Positions 1 through 5,382 of a stretch of DNA of 5,382 nucleotides are shown piece by piece. How positions within the stretch are numbered: position 1 is the first letter of the stretch; every line of letters begins with the position of its first letter. The position numbers were made by a program, and so were the translations under genes. Source of the stretch: CAZWVM01 sp964637705 (lineage in GTDB: Bacteria; UBA8481). The notes beneath the pieces were generated by a model. That model searched no databases and was not told the origin of the DNA. It saw nothing but the letters and a program-made list of their open reading frames with translations. The stretch covers positions 1 to 5,382 of the forward strand of contig CAZWVM010000221.1 in the NCBI GenBank assembly GCA_964637705.1, given 5' to 3'.

Positions 1-1191
<1,191 letters not shown>

Positions 1192-1194
1192 CGC

Positions 1195-2409
1195 ATGGCC
1201 CAGTTCCGCTACCGCGCCTTCACCCGGACGGGGAGCCCGGTGGAGGGGACCCTGGAGGCGGCCACGGCCCGCGACGTCCTCGTCAACCTCCGCCGCAAGA
1301 ACCTCAAGGTGCTCCAGATCGACGAGAAGAAGGACTCCCTGGCGGAGTCCCTTTTGCGCTTCCGCAAGAGGAAGGTGAAGCCGTTCGAGATCATGCGCTT
1401 CACGTCGATGTTCTCCACGCTGATCAACGCCGGGATCCCCCTCTCCGCCTGCGTCCGGACGCTGGAGGAGCAGATGGACAACCCGGTCTTCAAGGAGGCT
1501 CTCCAGGCCGTGATGCAGGAGATCGAGAGCGGAATGGACCTCTCGACGGCGCTTTCCCGGCACCCGGCCATCTTCGACCGGATGTACGTCGACCTGGTGA
1601 AGGCCGGCGAGCAGGGCGGGGCTCTGGCGGTGATATTGGAGAGGCTGGCGAAGTACGCGGAGAAGGCGGAGAGGTTCCGCCGCAAGATCAAGTCGGCGCT
1701 CACCTATCCCGCGGTCGTCTCGGTCATCGCCGTCGTGATCGTCTGGGTCATCCTCGCCTTCGTCGTGCCGCAGTTCGGTGAGACCTTCTCGCAGGCGGGC
1801 AAGACTCTGCCCCTGCCGACGCGCGTCCTCCTGGCGGCCTCGGATGCCGTCCGCTTCTCCTACCTCTACGTCTTCGCCGCCGCCGCGGCCTGCTACTACG
1901 GCCTTCGCCTCGCCCTGCGCGACCCGTCGCTGAGGCGCCGCTTCGATTTCCTGCTCCTCAAAATGCCCGTCTACGGCGAACTGCTCCTGAAATCCTCGGT
2001 GGCGCGCTTCGCCCGCACGCTTGCGATGCTCCTCGTCTCCGGCGTGCCGATCATCCCGGCGCTGGAGATCGTCTCGTTCGTGACCGGCAACCGGCGGATC
2101 ACGGAGACCCTGCAGTCGGTCGCGGATTCCATCTCCAGCGGCGAAAGCTTCACCGAACCCCTGAAGCGCAGCGGCGTCTTCTCGCCCCTGGTCATCCAGA
2201 TGGTCTCGGTCGGCGAATCGACGGGCAACATGCCGGAGATGCTCAACAAGATCGCGGACTTCTACGAGGAGGAGGTCGACACGGTGATGGACACCCTATC
2301 CTCCCTCATCGAGCCGATCATGATCGTCTTCCTCGGCGTCGTGCTCGGGTTCGTCATCATCGCGCTCTTCCTGCCGATCCTCTCGATGAGCGAACTGGTG
2401 GTGGTGTGA
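1195..2409 (+). CDS. pilC: PilC/GspF-family inner-membrane platform protein
   Basis: This is a polytopic inner-membrane protein that links the assembly ATPase to pilin insertion. Its 404 residues match the usual family length of about 400. It opens with the typical beta-rich start (FRYRAFTRTGSPVEGTL) and has two GspF repeats: about 70-190, including YVDLVKAGEQGG, and about 270-395, including MVSVGESTGNMPEML. Hydrophobic segments lie near 173-191 (after SALTYP), 221-240 and 374-395; the last carries the family EP...FLG...LFLPI pattern. The ATG lies 3 nt after the ATPase stop, with only a weak upstream GGGG (1183-1186), so translation probably depends on coupling. The stop overlaps the next start as TGATG. 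Family membership is clear. PilC rather than GspF is inferred from the minor pilin genes that follow. There is no truncation or frameshift. Confidence 0.95.
   Translation: MAQFRYRAFTRTGSPVEGTLEAATARDVLVNLRRKNLKVLQIDEKKDSLAESLLRFRKRKVKPFEIMRFTSMFSTLINAGIPLSACVRTLEEQMDNPVFKEALQAVMQEIESGMDLSTALSRHPAIFDRMYVDLVKAGEQGGALAVILERLAKYAEKAERFRRKIKSALTYPAVVSVIAVVIVWVILAFVVPQFGETFSQAGKTLPLPTRVLLAASDAVRFSYLYVFAAAAACYYGLRLALRDPSLRRRFDFLLLKMPVYGELLLKSSVARFARTLAMLLVSGVPIIPALEIVSFVTGNRRITETLQSVADSISSGESFTEPLKRSGVFSPLVIQMVSVGESTGNMPEMLNKIADFYEEEVDTVMDTLSSLIEPIMIVFLGVVLGFVIIALFLPILSMSELVVV
1332..1350 (+). repeat. Terminator-like hairpin inside the platform gene
   Basis: A perfect 7-bp inverted repeat (GGACTCC at 1332-1338, GGAGTCC at 1344-1350) encloses a 5-nt loop. 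It is preceded by an A/G-rich stretch and followed by CTTTT (1351-1355). The shape resembles a weak intrinsic terminator or RNA hairpin, located about 46 codons into the gene. The T run is only four bases long, and such stems arise by chance in GC-rich coding DNA, so function is doubtful. Confidence 0.25.
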
Positions 2410-2870
2410 TGGCCCGATTCCGCCGCCGCGCCGCCGGGGCGACGCTCCTGGAACTCATCATCGCCCTCGTGCTCCTGGCCGTCGGTCTCCTGCCCCTTCT
2501 TCTCGCGATGAACCGCATCACGGTCGACACGTATGCCCTCGGCACGCGCTCCGAGGCCCAGCTCCTCGCCGGGGAGAAGATCGACGAGCTGAAGGAGAGG
2601 GGATTCCTGGGGGTGGAGACGGACTACCTGCCGCCGGGCGCGGACAGCGCGACGATCGACGACGGGGCCCTGCCGCAGAAGCCCTACTCCCGCCGGACCG
2701 TGATCCGGTACCAGAAGAGCGCGGGGACGACCGGCTTCGTGGACGCGACGCCCGCGGACGTGCCGACCGACTACCTGAAGATCCGCACGACCGTCTCCTG
2801 GACCGTCGAGGGCAAGCCCGTGACGAGAGCGGTATCGGCGATGATCACGCGGGAGGGCTCCTTTGAATAG
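2409..2870 (+). CDS. PilV/GspI-like minor type IV prepilin
   Basis: This 153-residue pseudopilin is probably part of the filament priming or tip complex. A short basic leader (MARFRRRAAG) ends in Gly10, followed by the class III cleavage and methylation motif ATLLE. Cleavage after Gly10 gives a 143-residue mature protein with Glu at +5. A hydrophobic helix follows (about 11-30, LIIALVLLAVGLLPLLLA). The C-terminal part includes the YLKIRTTVSWTVEGK stretch, which resembles the end of PilV/GspI proteins. I chose the ATG at 2409, which overlaps the preceding stop (TGATG) and gives a normal leader; a GTG at 2406 would add one residue. There is no strong Shine-Dalgarno, only GGTGG-type sequence, consistent with coupling. 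Its last 8 nt overlap the next gene. PilV versus GspI cannot be settled from this sequence alone. Confidence 0.85.
   Translation: MARFRRRAAGATLLELIIALVLLAVGLLPLLLAMNRITVDTYALGTRSEAQLLAGEKIDELKERGFLGVETDYLPPGADSATIDDGALPQKPYSRRTVIRYQKSAGTTGFVDATPADVPTDYLKIRTTVSWTVEGKPVTRAVSAMITREGSFE
2851..2856 (+). promoter_or_regulatory. Shine-Dalgarno supporting the TTG start
   Basis: GGGAGG lies 6 nt before the TTG at 2863, inside the end of the preceding prepilin gene. It is the best ribosome binding site in the window. It supports TTG as the true start, since that codon also gives a 7-residue leader ending at the prepilin cleavage site. Confidence 0.7.
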
Positions 2871-3522
2871 TCCGCGCCGCGGTTTCACCCTTGTCGAGCT
2901 GATCGTGGGCTCGGCCGTCGCGGCTATCGTCCTCGTTCTCCTCTCCCGCTTCTTCCTCAACTATTACGTCGCGAACTGGGAGGCGCAGTCCCGGATGAGG
3001 CTGCAGCGGGACATGAGAACGCTCTCCTACTGGATCCGCCAGGATCTCACCGCGCTCGCGCAGCGCAGCGGGAACTTCGACCTGAAGAGCGGCACCCGCG
3101 ACTTCATGTTCTACGCCGCGGACGATCCCCAGAATGCGGCCGACTGGGCCAGCAATTCCGCCGACCAGGGGCTCGACAGCTTCGTCTACACCTTCACCGC
3201 CAACAAGGCCACGCGGACCCATCACGCGGGCGGCGGGCTCGCCCCGAAGCAGACCTTCATCGAGCTGGAATCGATCGAGGCGGCGCGGGGCGACACCTAT
3301 GACGTCGTCGTGACGCTCCGGGACCTGAACGATTCGACGGTCACGGCCGCGCAGTTCGACGCGACGCTGGGGAACTTCGACTATACGACCGCGCCGATCC
3401 GCGTCGTGGACATCGATCTCGTCTTCTCGAAGCGCCCCCTGGGCCGGATCTTCGGGAACCGCCCTCCCATCATCGAGCGGGCTTCGCTGAAATCGGTCGC
3501 GCACTACCGGAGAGGCACGTGA
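2863..3522 (+). CDS. PilW/GspJ-like minor type IV prepilin
   Basis: This 219-residue prepilin is probably a second subunit of the minor pilin tip complex. The leader MNSPRRG is followed by the canonical FTLVE motif, so cleavage after Gly7 leaves a mature protein of 212 residues with Glu at +5. A hydrophobic helix runs from about 8 to 28 (LIVGSAVAAIVLVLLSRFFL). The remainder is a soluble domain of mixed strands with no Cys, Walker or enzyme motif that I can see. Its size and place as the second of three prepilin genes fit PilW/GspJ. The TTG start is supported by GGGAGG 6 nt upstream and lies inside the preceding gene (8-nt overlap). The stop overlaps the next GTG by 4 nt (GTGA). The prepilin call is firm; the PilW-like label rests on order and length. 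Confidence 0.85.
   Translation: MNSPRRGFTLVELIVGSAVAAIVLVLLSRFFLNYYVANWEAQSRMRLQRDMRTLSYWIRQDLTALAQRSGNFDLKSGTRDFMFYAADDPQNAADWASNSADQGLDSFVYTFTANKATRTHHAGGGLAPKQTFIELESIEAARGDTYDVVVTLRDLNDSTVTAAQFDATLGNFDYTTAPIRVVDIDLVFSKRPLGRIFGNRPPIIERASLKSVAHYRRGT
3509..3515 (+). promoter_or_regulatory. Shine-Dalgarno for the GTG-started prepilin
   Basis: GGAGAGG precedes the GTG at 3519 by only 3 nt, which is a short spacing. A second purine run, GAGAAGG (3521-3527), lies 3 nt before another in-frame GTG at 3531, so the start could be either codon. Both leave the prepilin cleavage site intact. Confidence 0.45.
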
Positions 3523-3854
3523 GAAGGCGCGTGAAACCGGGCACGGCGGGCCAGGCGCTCATCGTCGCCCTCATCCTCCTGATGGTCGCCGCGATCATGG
3601 TGCTGGGAGCGATCTTCTTCCACCAGCAGAGCGGGCGGCACTACCTGCGCCACGCGCAGATCGTGCAGGAGCGGTACATGGCGGAGGCGGGCCTGCAGAT
3701 GACACTGCAGAAGCTCAACTCGGACGAGCATTTCTCGCAGGAGATCCAGAACCTGCGGAGCGGACAGCGGAACCCCTTCGACACGACGGCCGCGCCCGGG
3801 ACGATCTCGTGGGAGAGCGGGACGATCCGGGTCGTCATCGAGCCGGCGGATTGA
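3519..3854 (+). CDS. Short PilX-like minor prepilin lacking Glu5
   Basis: This protein has 111 residues from GTG at 3519 (107 from GTG at 3531). A basic leader (MRRRVKPGTAG) ends in Gly11, followed by QALIVALILLMVAAIMVLGA, a PilX_N-type hydrophobic helix. Residues 53-58 read YMAEAG, the AEAG signature typical of PilX N-terminal domains. Mature position 5 is Val rather than Glu. GspK and PilX-type subunits often lack that Glu, which suits a subunit placed at the very tip. The protein is short: GspK is usually about 300 residues and PilX is also typically longer, so little more than the helix and a small domain ending in WESGTIRVVIEPAD remains. It overlaps the upstream gene by 4 nt and ends 2 nt before the exported protein. 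Being third in a pilV-pilW-pilX order supports the call. There is no sign of a frameshift in the following bases. Confidence 0.8.
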   Translation: MRRRVKPGTAGQALIVALILLMVAAIMVLGAIFFHQQSGRHYLRHAQIVQERYMAEAGLQMTLQKLNSDEHFSQEIQNLRSGQRNPFDTTAAPGTISWESGTIRVVIEPAD

Positions 3855-3856
3855 CG

Positions 3857-5382
3857 ATGAAGACCTCGACGCTCCTCAAGGGAAACATCGCCGCGGCCGG
3901 ACTCCTCCTCGTCGCCCTCCTCGCGCCCCAGGGCGCCGTTCCTCCGCAGTGGGTCGCGTCGCTTCTCGTCCAGCAGGCGACCGGAGCCTTCCCGCGCCGC
4001 AACGTCGCCGACGGCACGAACGCGGACTGGCTCGTCGGGCTCTGGACCCCCATCGGCAACACCTCGGCGCTCGTCTCCAACGGCGTCGATACCGAGTTTC
4101 TCTGGCGCGACAAGGTGGGCGATGCGCGGATCGACCACCCGGAAAGCGCGGACAACTGGGACCTGGAGGCGGTCCGGATCATCGCCGACACCGAGAACCT
4201 CTACCTCCTGGTCCAGGCCCGCAACATGTGGAACAACGGCCTCTTCGGGCTCTCCCTCGCCATCGACTCGGACATCGCGATCAACCCGCTCGGGGGAACG
4301 ACCGGGATGAACTGGATCGGCGGGTCGTCGGTCGGGGCGGGCGTGAGCACGCTCCTGGCCTCGTCGCGGCAGTACTCCGAGATCAACGTCGACATGGACC
4401 TGGACGGAACGTGGTTCTACCGGGGCTCCGGCTGGTACGACGTGCCGGCCACGTCATGGAACTGGATCATCGACGCGCAGGAATGCATGGAGGTGAAGCT
4501 GAAGTGGAGCGACATGGGCTTCACCTCCGTCCCCTCGCGCCTTCGCTTCACCCTGGCCACGTTCAAGCGCAACGCCGGGGCGAATCCCAAGTTCGGCGGC
4601 GACGTGACGACGGACCTCTTCAACTCCGACTTCGTCGACGCCGCCTCGTGGGGCGTCTGCAACTCCACGGACGAGTGGCAGGACGAACTCTCCGACGGCA
4701 ACATCTCGACCTGCTTCGATGTCGCCTTCGACGCGACCGGGAACTGCATCAACCCGCGCCGCCCCGCCGCGCCGCAGAACCTGCGCGCCTTCGACGGCAC
4801 CGTCAAGGCCTGGTTCACGACCGGCGAATCGATCGCCACCAACAACCCCCTCCTCGCCTGGGACCCCGTTCCTCCCGACGGCGACGCGGGCGATACCATC
4901 GTGGGCTATTACATCCAGGTCTCCACCTCGTCCGCCGTCGACGCCAACGGGTTCTTCTACGGCGGCTGGGCCCAGGCCGTCCAGCGCAACACCCACTTTG
5001 TCGCCGATAATCAGATCATCTACTGGAACAACTACACGGCCCAGCCCTGGTGGGGCAAGTCCGACAGTTCCGCCGGAGTATCCAACAGCTCCGGTCTCCT
5101 CGATACCCACCCGATTCTCGTCTTCGGGCAGACCTACTACGTGCGCGTCTGGGCGCGCGATGCCCGCGGGATGCTCGGCGCGCCCTCCGCGACCTACGTC
5201 CTGCCCGTCGATTACCCGGCCTGGCACGATCCCTACGTCTTCTCGCCGCTCGTCAACGGGGGCACCTTCCGGAAGAACCGCGACCCGAAGGAGGGCGACG
5301 ATGTCAACTTCATCGTCGGCACCTTCGATCCCGCGCCCTACGACCCGCGCGACAGCTACTTCGAGAACCCCTGGACGGCGAA
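3857..5382 (+). CDS. Large exported protein with beta-sandwich and FN3-like regions (3' partial)
   Basis: This frame stays open from ATG 3857 to the right edge: 508 codons with no stop. The start MKTSTLLKGN, then a hydrophobic stretch (11-23) and PQGA, looks like a Sec signal peptide cleaved near residue 27; there is no lipobox Cys. Residues about 75-250 (FLWRDKVGDARIDHP, then DTENLYLLVQ, LAIDSD and CMEVKLKWSDMGF) resemble a DOMON/CBM9-like ligand-binding sandwich, perhaps related to glucodextranase C-terminal modules. Four Cys (210, 268, 286, 297) could form disulfides outside the cell. Residues about 300-452, from RPAAPQNLRAFDG through YYIQVSTSS to TYYVRVWARDARG, look like a fibronectin type III domain. 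Another domain begins near 456. The ATG follows the prepilin stop by 2 nt with a weak GGCGGA upstream (3845-3850). The precise function is not recognised. Its position equals that of pilY1, suggesting a pilus-associated or secreted surface protein. Confidence 0.85.
   Translation, partial: MKTSTLLKGNIAAAGLLLVALLAPQGAVPPQWVASLLVQQATGAFPRRNVADGTNADWLVGLWTPIGNTSALVSNGVDTEFLWRDKVGDARIDHPESADNWDLEAVRIIADTENLYLLVQARNMWNNGLFGLSLAIDSDIAINPLGGTTGMNWIGGSSVGAGVSTLLASSRQYSEINVDMDLDGTWFYRGSGWYDVPATSWNWIIDAQECMEVKLKWSDMGFTSVPSRLRFTLATFKRNAGANPKFGGDVTTDLFNSDFVDAASWGVCNSTDEWQDELSDGNISTCFDVAFDATGNCINPRRPAAPQNLRAFDGTVKAWFTTGESIATNNPLLAWDPVPPDGDAGDTIVGYYIQVSTSSAVDANGFFYGGWAQAVQRNTHFVADNQIIYWNNYTAQPWWGKSDSSAGVSNSSGLLDTHPILVFGQTYYVRVWARDARGMLGAPSATYVLPVDYPAWHDPYVFSPLVNGGTFRKNRDPKEGDDVNFIVGTFDPAPYDPRDSYFENPWTA

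Noticed and set aside
3519..3854. GspK identity for the third prepilin
   Set aside because: It lacks the large GspK domain and is about one third of the usual GspK length; the AEAG motif and gene order fit PilX better.
3949..5010. 353-codon open frame on the + strand overlapping the exported protein
   Set aside because: Its translation is dominated by Arg, Gly and Pro, with no domain or signal, as expected for an off-frame reading of GC-rich DNA. The frame from 3857 has a signal peptide and recognisable domains.
2262..5227. Long antisense open frames (2262-2960, 2845-3504, 4454-5227)
   Set aside because: All lie opposite well-supported genes, and their translations are rich in Arg, Gly and Val with no motif. 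GC-rich DNA often keeps the antisense frame open.
3857..5382. Direct PilY1 homology of the exported protein
   Set aside because: No PilY1 beta-propeller or calcium-binding loop is visible in the available part; only the position matches, and the C-terminal region is outside the window.

Overview
The window reads as one stretch of a high-GC bacterial chromosome (roughly two thirds G+C by eye, with strong G/C preference at third codon positions). It carries six tightly packed genes, all on the + strand, with no room for an internal promoter. No gene gives a firm taxonomic assignment. The type IV pilus/type II secretion machinery indicates a bacterium with a diderm-style or similar pilus system. 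The large exported protein with no obvious assignment would fit a poorly sampled environmental lineage, but that is inference.

Layout: (1) 1-1191, the C-terminal part of a PilB/GspE-family assembly ATPase, whose start lies off the left edge; (2) 1195-2409, a complete PilC/GspF-family inner-membrane platform protein; (3) 2409-2870, a PilV/GspI-like minor prepilin; (4) 2863-3522, a PilW/GspJ-like minor prepilin with a TTG start; (5) 3519-3854, a short PilX-like prepilin with a GTG start and no Glu at mature position 5; (6) 3857-5382, a large exported protein open to the right edge (508 codons visible, no stop). The last has a signal peptide, a DOMON/CBM9-like beta-sandwich region and a fibronectin type III-like region. 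Junctions run from a 3-nt gap to an 8-nt overlap, so the genes are probably co-transcribed and translationally coupled.

How they may work together: the ATPase powers the platform protein, which adds pilin subunits to a filament. The three minor prepilins would form the priming or tip complex. The exported protein is encoded exactly where pilY1 sits in classical pilV-pilW-pilX-pilY1 clusters, so it is a candidate tip-associated adhesin or a substrate of the machine. Its visible sequence does not look like PilY1. A major pilin, prepilin peptidase, secretin and retraction ATPase are not in this window.
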